Origin: Thiobacillus sp.
GTDB taxonomy: Bacteria; Pseudomonadota; Gammaproteobacteria; Burkholderiales; Thiobacillaceae
DNA: 34,834 bases
Assembly: GCA_021166845.1 (NCBI GenBank)
Contig: JAJPEP010000105.1
Span: 1 to 34,834 of the forward strand
Direction: 5' to 3'
Every line of letters starts with the position of its first letter. Positions within the stretch are counted from its first letter, which is position 1. Under the pieces are notes generated by a model. That model saw only the letters and a list, made by a program, of their open reading frames with translations. It had not been told where the DNA came from and searched no databases. Positions 25,564-32,966 of the stretch are shown piece by piece. Both the position numbers and the translations under genes were made by a program.

Positions 25564-27009
25564 TCAGAATTTGCTGCGCAGCCCCAGCGTGATCAGCGAA
25601 TGGTCCTGGTGGAAGCCGCCCAGGGTGCGCGCTTCGCCGTCGAAGTAGTGGGCGGCGACATAGATCTCGTGCGGCTCCCAGCCGACGTAACCTAGTTTGG
25701 GGCTGAGATAGACATCGTTCACGTTGAAGCCGGCGGCGAAGCGCATCCCGGCTTTCCAGCGGCCCTGGCCGAAGCGGGTCTCGATTTCGCCGTTGGCGCC
25801 GTAATACTCCTTCAGTTCGAGGATGCTGCGGTCGGTCTGCAGCGCGTGCGCCACCAGTTGCAGGTTGACGCGGGTGTCCGCCCCGCCAGGGAAGAATTCC
25901 AGCGCGCCGATCCAGTCGAGCGAATGCGTCGTGTCCAGCGCGGCGCTGGCGAGGGTCACCGGCACGTTGTCGGTGTAGCCGGCTTCCATGCGCCAGGTGA
26001 GGCCGCCGCGCACCAGTTCGACATCGGCACCGACGAAGGTGTTGAACGGATGCACCGCGGTGAGCGTGGAGGAGAGCGGGTCGAGCCGGTAGTACGGCAG
26101 CGACTGCCGGGTGCGCGCCAGCGTCACGCCGAAATCGAGCGCGCTGCCGGTCCGGGTCAGGCGCAGGGCGCCGCCGCCGCTGCCGTGTTCGTCCTCGTCG
26201 ATGCGCGCGGTATTCAGCCAGGGGGTGAGCGCGGGATCGATGCCGATGATCTGGCGGCTGGTGCGGTTGACCGGACTCCAGATACTGGCGGCGTCCGGCA
26301 ATTGCGCGCCGCGGAACAGCGGCAGCCAGACCGCGTCCAGCTTGTACTCGCCGAAAGTCTGCTCCCAGCGCGCAGCCAGTTGCGCGCGGCGACGGTCGGG
26401 CAGATCGTCCAGTACGAAGCGCGTCAGGTCGGCGCGGCTGACGCGGTCGGCCAGCGGGATTTCGTCGGCGCGGCCCCAGATGATGGTTTGCGCGCCGAAG
26501 GTCAGGCGGGTGTCGCCGTTGCGGTAGCGCACATAGGTGTCACCGTAGTCGGCCAGCAGTTCGCGGTGATCGGCGCGGCCGCCGTCCTGCGCCATGCCGT
26601 CGAGCCGGGCGCCGGCGCGGAATTCCCAGTTGCGGCTGGGCTGCCACAACACGTAGGCGCTGGCGCGCAGGGTGGAATGGCTGTCGGCTTCGGCGGCGTC
26701 GGGCAGGCCGCCCGCCTCCAGCAGCAGATCGTCGACGCCAGCCTTGAGCGTGGGCTGGAAACCGCGGGCGGCGGGCTTGCGGCTGCGCGCAGCGGGCGGC
26801 GGCAGCTCGTCTTCGGCGCTGGACTGCGGCGTGGCCTCGGCGGGAGCGGCTGCGGATGGCGCGCGCGGTTTGCGCGTGGCGGCGCGCGGCGGCGGCAGCT
26901 CGTCGGCCGTGTCCTGGGCAGAGATGGTGCGCGGCGGCGGCAGGTCGTCGGCGCCGCAAACGGGCAGAGCGGCGAGCGACAGGCTCAAGGTCAGCAGCAG
27001 CTTTTTCAT
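25564..27009 (-). CDS. Outer-membrane beta-barrel protein, DUF1302-like, of a LolA-like/MMPL cluster
   Basis: A 481-aa secreted protein. MKKLLLTLSLSLAALPVCGA is a signal peptide; residues 21-80 are Pro-rich with three DxLPPP repeats; from about 82 the sequence alternates polar and hydrophobic residues as beta-strands and ends in LITLGLRSKF, a terminal aromatic typical of outer-membrane barrels. The stretch FGAQTIIWGRADEIPLADRV resembles DUF1302-type barrels, an assignment from memory. Its ATG overlaps the stop of the LolA-like gene (ATGA), and the MMPL gene follows after 29 bp, so the three probably form one operon and one envelope-spanning path. A longer open frame exists upstream to 27498, but it lies in the LolA-like gene and lacks the signal peptide at its start. 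The substrate is unknown. Confidence 0.82.
   Translation of the reverse strand: MKKLLLTLSLSLAALPVCGADDLPPPRTISAQDTADELPPPRAATRKPRAPSAAAPAEATPQSSAEDELPPPAARSRKPAARGFQPTLKAGVDDLLLEAGGLPDAAEADSHSTLRASAYVLWQPSRNWEFRAGARLDGMAQDGGRADHRELLADYGDTYVRYRNGDTRLTFGAQTIIWGRADEIPLADRVSRADLTRFVLDDLPDRRRAQLAARWEQTFGEYKLDAVWLPLFRGAQLPDAASIWSPVNRTSRQIIGIDPALTPWLNTARIDEDEHGSGGGALRLTRTGSALDFGVTLARTRQSLPYYRLDPLSSTLTAVHPFNTFVGADVELVRGGLTWRMEAGYTDNVPVTLASAALDTTHSLDWIGALEFFPGGADTRVNLQLVAHALQTDRSILELKEYYGANGEIETRFGQGRWKAGMRFAAGFNVNDVYLSPKLGYVGWEPHEIYVAAHYFDGEARTLGGFHQDHSLITLGLRSKF
26770..26949 (-). repeat. Pro-rich DxLPPP repeat segment in the outer-membrane protein
   Basis: Residues 21-80 of the barrel protein contain DDLPPPRTIS, DELPPPRAATRKPRAP and DELPPPAARSRKPAAR. 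The second and third units share the longer pattern DELPPP-x(2-4)-RKP. The DNA units are also alike (GGCGGCGGCAGCTCGTC occurs twice and a close variant once), so the region may have grown by duplication and could vary in copy number. Confidence 0.75.
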
Positions 27010-27818
27010 GGGCGATATTCCGATTCCAGGCTTTCGTCGGCGAGGGCTTGCGAGGTGAAGAGTTTGGCGGGCAGTTTCTGGTCGTACAGCGCGCTGTCGA
27101 CCACCAGGCGGGTTTCGTGGCCGCTGGCCAGATCGATCATGCGGCTGTCGGTGATCGTCCAGTAGCCCTGGTTGCGTTTTTTGCCGCGCAGCAGCCAGCG
27201 TTTGCTGGGGGCGCCGGCGTCCTTTTCGAAATAATCCACCCGTTGCGGGATCGCGGTGGCGGGGTCGATCCAGCTGATGCGCTTCCGGTACACCGAATCG
27301 CCGGCCTCCAGCGGCACGCTTTCGAGCACCTCGCACAGGAGGCCGTTTTCGGTCTGCCTGCCGAGCAGGCGGTGGCGGTCCCTGGACGGCTTGCGTTCCT
27401 GCAGATCCTCGAAATACAGGTCGGAGCCGACAAAGCGCCCGCCCTTGCGGTCGCTGGAAATGCGCCGCACCCGGTCGAGCGCCGGCAGGTACAGCCACTG
27501 GTCGGTACTGCCGTCGGCCTTGTCGATGCTGAGAAGACCGGTTCCCGCGATGTCTTCGGGATCGAGAAAGCGGATCAGGTTTGCGGTTTCACCGCCCGAC
27601 TTGTCGAGACGGTAGGTGACGAGTTCGCGGATGCGCGGCGCGCGGCCTTTCTCGGTGAGCACCATGCGGCCGAGCGTGGTGAGGTCGCGCCCGTTGGGGC
27701 GATCGTGGACTTTCTGCGCGAGGTCCGCGGCCTCGTCCGCCTGCGCGGCGGCGGCGCCGAGCAGCAGCGTCAGCATCAGGGAACGGATGAAGCTCAGCAG
27801 GGGGTTTGGAGGTGCCAT
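27006..27818 (-). CDS. LolA-like periplasmic protein (outer membrane lipoprotein-sorting family)
   Basis: A 270-aa protein with an N-terminal signal peptide (cleavage near AAAQA-DEA, about residue 27) and no lipobox Cys. The mature part is the half-barrel type of the LolA-like/outer-membrane lipoprotein-sorting group: it has LIRFLDPEDIAGTGLLSIDK, WLYLPALDRVRRIS and GSDLYFEDLQE, which are typical of this family. Such proteins bind hydrophobic chains in the periplasm. It is first in a three-gene operon with an outer-membrane barrel (ATGA overlap) and an MMPL transporter, so it may carry the substrate between the two membranes. The ribosome-binding site before the ATG at 27818 is weak; the inner Met15 is a less likely start because it would shorten the signal peptide. 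Confidence 0.85.
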   Translation of the reverse strand: MAPPNPLLSFIRSLMLTLLLGAAAAQADEAADLAQKVHDRPNGRDLTTLGRMVLTEKGRAPRIRELVTYRLDKSGGETANLIRFLDPEDIAGTGLLSIDKADGSTDQWLYLPALDRVRRISSDRKGGRFVGSDLYFEDLQERKPSRDRHRLLGRQTENGLLCEVLESVPLEAGDSVYRKRISWIDPATAIPQRVDYFEKDAGAPSKRWLLRGKKRNQGYWTITDSRMIDLASGHETRLVVDSALYDQKLPAKLFTSQALADESLESEYRP

Positions 27819-27913
27819 TGGGTTTTACGCGCGCGTGATACCTTAATGAGCGACGGGTTGCCAGCCCCGAACTTGACCGCAAAACCGGGCCGGCACCGAC
27901 CGCCTCGGCACAG

Positions 27914-27959
27914 GCGCCGGGCTCCGGCGCTGCGCTGGATTTCAGGGTGGGCCTATGAT
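27914..27959 (+). promoter_or_regulatory. Palindrome and weak promoter-like site upstream of hemN
   Basis: GCGCCGG (27914-27920) and CCGGCGC (27924-27930) form a perfect 7-bp inverted repeat with a 3-nt gap. TATGAT at 27954-27959 is a good -10 match 36 bp before the hemN ATG, but no good -35 stands at the right spacing, so an activator might be needed. I do not see an FNR-type TTGAT-N4-ATCAA box. Confidence 0.25.
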
Positions 27960-27995
27960 AAAAAGACAACAAAGTCCCCTATTAAGGATGCCAAG

Positions 27996-29366
27996 ATGAC
28001 GTCGACGACACTGGAACTGCTACAGAAATACAGCGTGCCTGGCCCGCGCTACACGTCGTACCCGACCGCGCCCTATTTCCGCACCGATTTCGGCGAGGCG
28101 GACTGGGCCGCGGCACTGACCGCGTCGGCGGCGGATCGCGGCCTCTCGCTGTATGCCCATATTCCGTTCTGCGATTCGCTCTGCTACTACTGCGGCTGCA
28201 ATATGGTGGCGACGCGCGACTACAGCAAAACCCAGCCCTATCTGGCCTATCTCGATCAGGAAATGGCGCGCACTGCGCAACGGGTCGACCCGACGCGGGT
28301 GGCGCGCCAGTTGCACTGGGGCGGCGGCACGCCCACCTATCTCAATCCTGGCGACATCCGCCGCCTGATGGCGATGATGCGCCAGCATTTCACCCTCGCC
28401 CCGGATGCCGAAATCAGCTGCGAGGTCGATCCGCGCGAACTGACCCGCGCGCACCTCGAGGCGCTGCGCGAATCCGGCTTCAACCGCCTGTCGTTCGGCG
28501 TGCAGGACATGGACCCGGCGGTGCAGCAGGCGGTCAACCGCATCCAGTCCGCGGCCCTGATCCAGCAAGTGCTCGACTGGTCGCGCGAACTGGGCTTCTC
28601 CAGCATCAACCTGGATCTGATCGTAGGGCTGCCGAAGCAGACCGTGGCGAGTTTTTCCCGCACCTTGGAACAGGTGGTGGCGTGGGCGCCCGACCGCCTT
28701 GCGGTGTTTTCCTATGCCCACGTGCCATGGCTGAAAAAGCACCAGAACCTGATTCAGCAGGCCGATCTGCCGGATTCCGCGATGCGCCTGGGCCTGCATC
28801 AGGCGGTGAACGAGGCGCTGGGGGCGGCGGGCTACGTCAACATCGGCTTCGATCACTTTGCCCGCCCCGAGGACGAACTGGTGCGTGCGCAGCGGAACAA
28901 GACGCTATGGCGCAATTTCCAGGGCTACACCACGCACAAGGACTGCGACATCCTCGCCTTCGGCGTGTCCGGCATCAGCCAGACGGCGGACGTGTACATG
29001 CAGAACGAAAAGAACCTCAAGCGCTACGAGGAACGCATCGCGGCGACCGGGTTTGCGGTCGAACGCGGCCTGAAGCTCAGCCGCGACGACCAGATCCGGC
29101 GCGATGCCATCACCCGCGTGATGTGCGATCTGGAACTCGACTTCGCCGCCTTCGGCAGCGAATGGGGCATCGGGTTCAGCGACTATTTCGCCGACGCGCT
29201 GGCCGAGCTGCGCCCGCTGGCCGACGACGGACTGGTGACGATCGCCGCCGACAGGATCAGCGTCACTCCCAGCGGCCGCCTGTTCCTGCGCAACATCGGC
29301 ATGTGCTTCGACCGCTACCTGAAGCAGGCCGCCGGCGAAAAGCCGCGCTATTCGCGCACGGCCTGA
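27996..29366 (+). CDS. hemN: Oxygen-independent coproporphyrinogen III oxidase
   Basis: HemN is a radical SAM enzyme that decarboxylates coproporphyrinogen III to protoporphyrinogen IX without oxygen. The 456-aa length equals that of E. coli HemN (457). YAHIPFCDSLCYYCGC holds the cluster cysteines Cys59, Cys63 and Cys66 with the extra Cys68, and the HemN features GGGTPTYL, RLSFGVQDMD, DLIVGLPKQT and GFDHFA are present. AAGGA at 27984-27988 with 7 nt to the ATG sets the start; the open frame runs far upstream but that part overlaps minus-strand genes. Standing beside the cbb3 oxidase genes fits low-oxygen haem supply. It converges with the 99-aa gene, with 4 bp between the stops. Confidence 0.96.
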   Translation: MTSTTLELLQKYSVPGPRYTSYPTAPYFRTDFGEADWAAALTASAADRGLSLYAHIPFCDSLCYYCGCNMVATRDYSKTQPYLAYLDQEMARTAQRVDPTRVARQLHWGGGTPTYLNPGDIRRLMAMMRQHFTLAPDAEISCEVDPRELTRAHLEALRESGFNRLSFGVQDMDPAVQQAVNRIQSAALIQQVLDWSRELGFSSINLDLIVGLPKQTVASFSRTLEQVVAWAPDRLAVFSYAHVPWLKKHQNLIQQADLPDSAMRLGLHQAVNEALGAAGYVNIGFDHFARPEDELVRAQRNKTLWRNFQGYTTHKDCDILAFGVSGISQTADVYMQNEKNLKRYEERIAATGFAVERGLKLSRDDQIRRDAITRVMCDLELDFAAFGSEWGIGFSDYFADALAELRPLADDGLVTIAADRISVTPSGRLFLRNIGMCFDRYLKQAAGEKPRYSRTA

Positions 29367-29370
29367 GCCG

Positions 29371-29670
29371 TCAGCAGCAGCCGCTGCCGTCGTCGCGCTT
29401 GGGGCAGCCCTCGGGCCGGCTGCGGGGCGGCAGCGGGCAGCGGTTGATCTCCTCGGCGCTGCGCTGGAAGTAGCAGGTCATGGCGCTGGAAGCGATACCG
29501 AGCAGCCAGAAGACAAAGAACCCGACGGTGTAGGCGGCGATGCGCTGATCGAACAGCGCCTCGCCGTGATAGGTGATTTCCAGCGGGTCGAACAGGGTGG
29601 TGAAGACGATGTCGGCCACTCCGGCAACGAGAAAGGACGGCCACAGTATGTGGATCAGGCGCTTCGGCAT
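29371..29670 (-). CDS. Two-helix membrane protein with Cys-rich tail, last gene of the cco set
   Basis: A 99-aa protein I do not recognise. It has two membrane helices (about 8-27 and 42-68) joined by a short loop (DPLEITYHGEALFDQRI), with a Cys near the end of the second helix (MTCYF). The soluble tail is Cys-, Pro- and Arg-rich, with cysteines at 78 and 89 and a final CC pair. The start at 29670 has GAGGAG about 5 nt upstream. It lies 25 bp after the 44-aa gene in the same direction, so it is probably cotranscribed with the oxidase genes. The tail could bind a metal such as copper, which the oxidase needs, but that is a guess from composition and position. Confidence 0.8.
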   Translation of the reverse strand: MPKRLIHILWPSFLVAGVADIVFTTLFDPLEITYHGEALFDQRIAAYTVGFFVFWLLGIASSAMTCYFQRSAEEINRCPLPPRSRPEGCPKRDDGSGCC

Positions 29671-29695
29671 GGCGTGCTCCTCGTGGCGGTGGCGG

Positions 29696-29830
29696 TCATT
29701 CTTCCGGGCTGTTCATCTTGCGCTTGTACCAGCTCAGCAGGGTGATCGCCATGCCGATGATGAAGAGGATGGTGAACAGGCTCAGCAGGCCGATCGGGCT
29801 GGTGAACAACAAATCGAGTACGACGTCCAT
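29696..29830 (-). CDS. 44-aa single-helix membrane protein, DUF3149-like
   Basis: The predicted protein starts MDVVLDLLFTSPIGLLSLFT and ends KRKMNSPEE. It has one long membrane helix (about 12-33) and a basic tail, a layout that from memory matches the small DUF3149 family (short leader, SPIGLLSL-type motif, helix, basic end). GGGAG lies about 6 nt before the ATG, and the ATG begins 1 nt after the stop of the ccoH gene, which strongly supports translation. It may be a small subunit or an assembly helper for the cbb3 oxidase, but no function is shown by the sequence. Confidence 0.75.
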   Translation of the reverse strand: MDVVLDLLFTSPIGLLSLFTILFIIGMAITLLSWYKRKMNSPEE

Positions 29831-29831
29831 T

Positions 29832-30362
29832 TCAGTCTCCCTTTGGTTGATGAACGATGGGTCCGGAAGCCGCCAGCGTGACGGCCCCGTCTAGCGGGGT
29901 ATGCAGCACGCCGCCCAGACGCCAGGTGGCGTGCTGGTCGGCCAGCTGGACCTGCCATTTGCCGGCGGGCAGCAGGGGCAGCGCCGCGCGATAGCGGCCG
30001 CCGCCGATGTGATCGAGGGTGAGGGTTTGATCCATGCCCTGGCGGGTGGGATGCGCCAAGGTGAGCGTCAATTGCCCGGGATACGTCGGCATGCGTCCGC
30101 CCAATGCCAGCGCCAGGACGCCGTTTTCATTCTTCACGGTGGCGGTCAGCGCCAGCGCGCGGGCGGCGTCGTCGCGCGCCAGCGTCTGGTTGATGGCCAG
30201 CCCCGCCTTGTAATAGTCGCCAACCACCAGGCCGTCGGCGCTGGTGGCCGCGATCCAAACGGTGACGAGACCGGCGACGACCGCGCTGGCGGGCAGGCTG
30301 ATGAGGAACCAGGGCCAGGGTTCGCGATACCAGGGTCTGGACTGCAGGACAGGGTTCGTCAT
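29832..30362 (-). CDS. ccoH: FixH/CcoH family protein, cbb3 oxidase assembly
   Basis: A 176-aa protein with one N-terminal membrane helix (about 18-40), preceded by WYREPWPWF, and a periplasmic domain. The early stretch DGLVVGDYYKAGLAINQTLARD, of which the core GDYYKAGLAIN is the FixH hallmark, identifies the family. FixH/CcoH takes part in maturation of cbb3 oxidase, probably in subunit assembly or copper handling. It begins 5 nt after the ccoG stop and is followed after 1 nt by the 44-aa gene. The frame stays open upstream but that is an antisense-like reading of ccoG, so the ATG at 30362 is the start. Confidence 0.9.
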   Translation of the reverse strand: MTNPVLQSRPWYREPWPWFLISLPASAVVAGLVTVWIAATSADGLVVGDYYKAGLAINQTLARDDAARALALTATVKNENGVLALALGGRMPTYPGQLTLTLAHPTRQGMDQTLTLDHIGGGRYRAALPLLPAGKWQVQLADQHATWRLGGVLHTPLDGAVTLAASGPIVHQPKGD

Positions 30363-30367
30363 GGCGC

Positions 30368-31792
30368 TCACCGGTTGAAGAATTTGGTTGCGACGGCCTG
30401 CCGGATGCGCGGATCGTCGATCGCCTGCACCGTGAAGGTCACCTCGATCGAGCGGCCTTTCAGTTCGGCGGGATCGGCAATCAGGCTGACCGGGATGTCC
30501 ACCGTCTGCAGGGGCGCTGCAGCTATTTCGCGGGCGGCGGCCGTCACCTGCAGGCCGGCGATGCCCCGCGCGCTGATCGTGTAGCGATGCGGCCGGCCGT
30601 CCTTGTTGATGAGTTGCAGGCGGTAGACGTTCTCGATCATGCCCTCGTCGGTTTCCTTCGACAGCGCCACGCGGTCGCGCACCACGTCGACGCGCAGCGG
30701 CACGCGGGTGGCGAGACTCCAGACGAAGGCGCCGGAGATCAGCGCCAGCAGCACGCTGTAGATGACGGTGCGCGGGCGCAGCACGTGTTTGAGGATGCTG
30801 CTGTCCGGGTATCTGCCTTTCACCACGTTCTCGGTGGTGTAGCGGATCAGGCCGCGCGGGTAGCCCATCTTGTCCATGATCTGGTCGCAGCCGTCGATGC
30901 AGGCGGCGCAGCCGATGCATTCGTACTGCAGGCCGTTGCGGATGTCGATGCCGGTGGGGCAGACCTGCACGCAGACTTCGCAGTCGACGCAGGTGCCCAG
31001 CCCGGCCGCCTTGTAGTCGGTCTTCCTGCTGCGCGGGCCGCGCGGTTCGCCGATCGAGCTGTCGTAGGTCACGGTCAGCGTGTCGGAATCGAACATCACG
31101 CTCTGGAAGCGCGCATAGGGGCACATGTACTTGCACACCTGCTCGCGCATGAAGCCGGCGTTGCCCCAGGTGGCGAAGCCGTAGAACAGGATCCAGAAGG
31201 TCTCCCAGGGGCCGAGGCTGGCGCTCGCCACTTCGGCGGTCAGCGTCTGGATCGGGGTGAAATAGCCGACGAAGGTGAAGCCGGTCCACAGCGCGATCAG
31301 CATCCAGGCCAGGTGCTTGAGGCCGCGCCGGCGCAGCTTGCCGGCGTTCCACGGCGACTTGTCGAGCTTCCTGCGCGCGAGGTGGTCGCCTTCCAGCCAG
31401 TTTTCCACCCACATGAAGATTTCCGTATACACCGTCTGCGGGCAGGCGTAGCCGCACCACAGCCGCCCGGCCACCGCGGTGAACAGGAACAGCGCCAGCG
31501 CCGACAGGATCAAAAGCCCGGTGAGATAAACGAAATCCTGCGGCCAGAACACCAGGCCGAAGATGTAGAACTTGCGCGCGGCGAGGTCGAACAGCACCGC
31601 CTGGCGGCCGTCCCATTGCAGCCAGGGCAGGCCGTAATACAGCGCCTGGGTCAGCAGCACCAGCGCGATGCGCCAGCTGGCGAACACGCCATGCACCGAG
31701 CGCGGCTGGATTTTTTGCCGGATCGCGTAGAGCTGCTGCTCGATCGGCGCGTCGGCGGGGGCGGGCTGCTTGTCGTCTGTCACTGCTTTCAT
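30368..31792 (-). CDS. ccoG: CcoG/FixG/RdxA: membrane-bound 4Fe-4S protein for cbb3 oxidase assembly
   Basis: CcoG is a membrane cupric reductase that supplies copper for the cbb3 active site. The 474-aa protein has membrane helices at about 41-60, 75-105 and 160-180 and others, the conserved LWCGYACPQTVYTEIFMWVE block (Cys113, Cys117), CKYMCPYARFQ (Cys220, Cys224), and two 4Fe-4S motifs: Cys268/271/274/278 and Cys292/295/298/302. The C-terminal part (about 360-474) after the last helix is a periplasmic Ig-like domain. I chose the ATG at 31792 (MKAVTDDKQP); an earlier ATG at 31855 lies in the hairpin region after ccoP. The gene follows ccoP after 82 bp. Confidence 0.94.
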   Translation of the reverse strand: MKAVTDDKQPAPADAPIEQQLYAIRQKIQPRSVHGVFASWRIALVLLTQALYYGLPWLQWDGRQAVLFDLAARKFYIFGLVFWPQDFVYLTGLLILSALALFLFTAVAGRLWCGYACPQTVYTEIFMWVENWLEGDHLARRKLDKSPWNAGKLRRRGLKHLAWMLIALWTGFTFVGYFTPIQTLTAEVASASLGPWETFWILFYGFATWGNAGFMREQVCKYMCPYARFQSVMFDSDTLTVTYDSSIGEPRGPRSRKTDYKAAGLGTCVDCEVCVQVCPTGIDIRNGLQYECIGCAACIDGCDQIMDKMGYPRGLIRYTTENVVKGRYPDSSILKHVLRPRTVIYSVLLALISGAFVWSLATRVPLRVDVVRDRVALSKETDEGMIENVYRLQLINKDGRPHRYTISARGIAGLQVTAAAREIAAAPLQTVDIPVSLIADPAELKGRSIEVTFTVQAIDDPRIRQAVATKFFNR

Positions 31793-31803
31793 CCGTTGAG
31801 GCT

Positions 31804-31865
31804 GAGCCGCTTGAGCGTACTGGGGCAATGCGCTCAAGCGGCTCGCCGGAAGCATTCCGGCGAGC
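31804..31865 (-). other. Two abutting perfect hairpins between ccoP and ccoG
   Basis: Hairpin A: 11-bp arms GCTCGCCGGAA (31841-31851) and its complement (31855-31865), 3-nt loop. Hairpin B: 14-bp arms GAGCCGCTTGAGCG (31804-31817) and its complement (31831-31844), 13-nt loop. They share 4 bp (31841-31844), so both cannot form completely at once. No U-tract follows in the direction of transcription. They may stabilise the ccoNOQP transcript or reduce expression of the assembly genes downstream. Confidence 0.75.
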
Positions 31866-31874
31866 GCCCGTTGC

Positions 31875-32795
31875 TTACTGCTTCTGCGACAGGCCGTACA
31901 CGTAGGCCGCCAGCAGGTGCAGCTTGGCTTCCTTGTTCGAGGTGGTGCCGAGGGTCTGCGCCATGGCCGGCATCACGCCGTTGCGGCCTTTGGTAATGGT
32001 CTCGATGATCGTGGCCTCGCTGCCGCCATACAGCCACACCTTGTCGGTGAGGTTGGGCGCGCCCAGCGCCTGCATGCCGGTGCCGTCGGGCATGTGGCAG
32101 GCGGCGCAGTTTTCGGCGAATTTCACCTTGCCTGCGGCTGCCAGCGCGGCGTCGTGCTTGCGGTCCGACAGCGACAGCACATAGTTGGCCACTTCCTTCG
32201 TTCCTTGCGGGCCGAGCGCTTCGCCCAATGCGGGCATGATCCCGCTGCGGCCGCCGGTGAGGGTGGCGACGATGGTGTCGGGGTCGCCGCCATAGAGCCA
32301 GTCGTGGTCGGTCAGGTTGGGAAAGCCCCTGGCGCCGGTCGCATCGGAGCCGTGGCACTGCGAGCAGTAGGTCAGGAACAGGTTCCTGCCGATGGCGCGC
32401 GCCTCCGGATCGGCGGCCACGCTGGCGATGTCCTGCTTCATGAACCTGGCGTACACCGGCTGGAACTTGGCTTCGGCGGCCTTCACCTCGGCCTCGTACG
32501 CGCCGCTGGAGGTCCAGCCCAGCACGCCGGCGAAGTTGCCCAGCCCCGGCCACAACAGCAGGTAGGCCGCCGCGAACACCAGGGTGCTGTAGAACAGCCC
32601 CAGCCACCAGCGCGGCAGCGGGTTGTTCAGATCCTGAAGGTCGCCGTCCCAGGTGTGCTCCATCAACTCGGGCTTTTCGCCGGGCGCCAGCTTGCGGGTG
32701 GTCTGCGAGCGGAGAAATACCCAGGTGCCGACGATGCTCGCCACGGTGATGACGCTGATGTAAATCGGCCAGAAGCCGTGTGTGAAATCGCTCAT
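31875..32795 (-). CDS. ccoP: cbb3-type cytochrome c oxidase subunit CcoP, di-haem
   Basis: CcoP is the di-haem subunit passing electrons toward CcoO and CcoN. The 306-aa protein has an N-terminal helix (about 8-28), the stretch GEKPELMEHTWDGDLQDLNN typical of CcoP, a second helix (about 64-83), and two cytochrome c domains with CSQCH (Cys144, Cys147, His148) and CAACH (Cys230, Cys233, His234). Likely axial methionines follow in SGIMPAL (Met187) and NGVMPAM (Met275). AGGAGA lies upstream of the ATG at 32795; the longer in-frame start at 32891 would add a basic run not found in the family and would overlap ccoQ. The ATG overlaps the ccoQ stop (ATGA). Confidence 0.96.
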   Translation of the reverse strand: MSDFTHGFWPIYISVITVASIVGTWVFLRSQTTRKLAPGEKPELMEHTWDGDLQDLNNPLPRWWLGLFYSTLVFAAAYLLLWPGLGNFAGVLGWTSSGAYEAEVKAAEAKFQPVYARFMKQDIASVAADPEARAIGRNLFLTYCSQCHGSDATGARGFPNLTDHDWLYGGDPDTIVATLTGGRSGIMPALGEALGPQGTKEVANYVLSLSDRKHDAALAAAGKVKFAENCAACHMPDGTGMQALGAPNLTDKVWLYGGSEATIIETITKGRNGVMPAMAQTLGTTSNKEAKLHLLAAYVYGLSQKQ

Positions 32796-32959
32796 TGCTT
32801 GTCTCCTTGCTTGGTGGGAGCGTCGTCTTCGCCGAAAGGCAGCTTGCCGGCGTCTTCGAAACGCTGCTTGTTGCCTTTGCTGTAGGCCCACCAGACGATG
32901 CCGATGAACACCAGGATGAAGACGACTGTGACGATGCCGCTGATCGTTCCGCTGTCCAT
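32792..32959 (-). CDS. ccoQ: cbb3-type oxidase small subunit CcoQ
   Basis: A 55-aa single-helix protein beginning MDSGTISGIVTVVFILVFIG, with a helix at about 8-26, a WWAYSKGNKQRFEDAGKLPF stretch that is typical of CcoQ, and an acidic end. CcoQ stabilises the interaction between CcoP and the catalytic core. It starts 7 nt after the ccoO stop, and its own stop overlaps the ccoP start as ATGA. Confidence 0.9.
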   Translation of the reverse strand: MDSGTISGIVTVVFILVFIGIVWWAYSKGNKQRFEDAGKLPFGEDDAPTKQGDKQ

Positions 32960-32966
32960 GGCGGCC

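Noticed and set aside
26856..27995. Extension of hemN by 380 codons upstream
   Set aside because: The extra part overlaps two well-supported minus-strand genes, while the ATG at 27996 has a good ribosome-binding site and gives the normal HemN length.
27819..27995. Search for an FNR/ANR box upstream of hemN
   Set aside because: No TTGAT-N4-ATCAA or close variant was found, although such control would be expected for an anaerobic haem gene.
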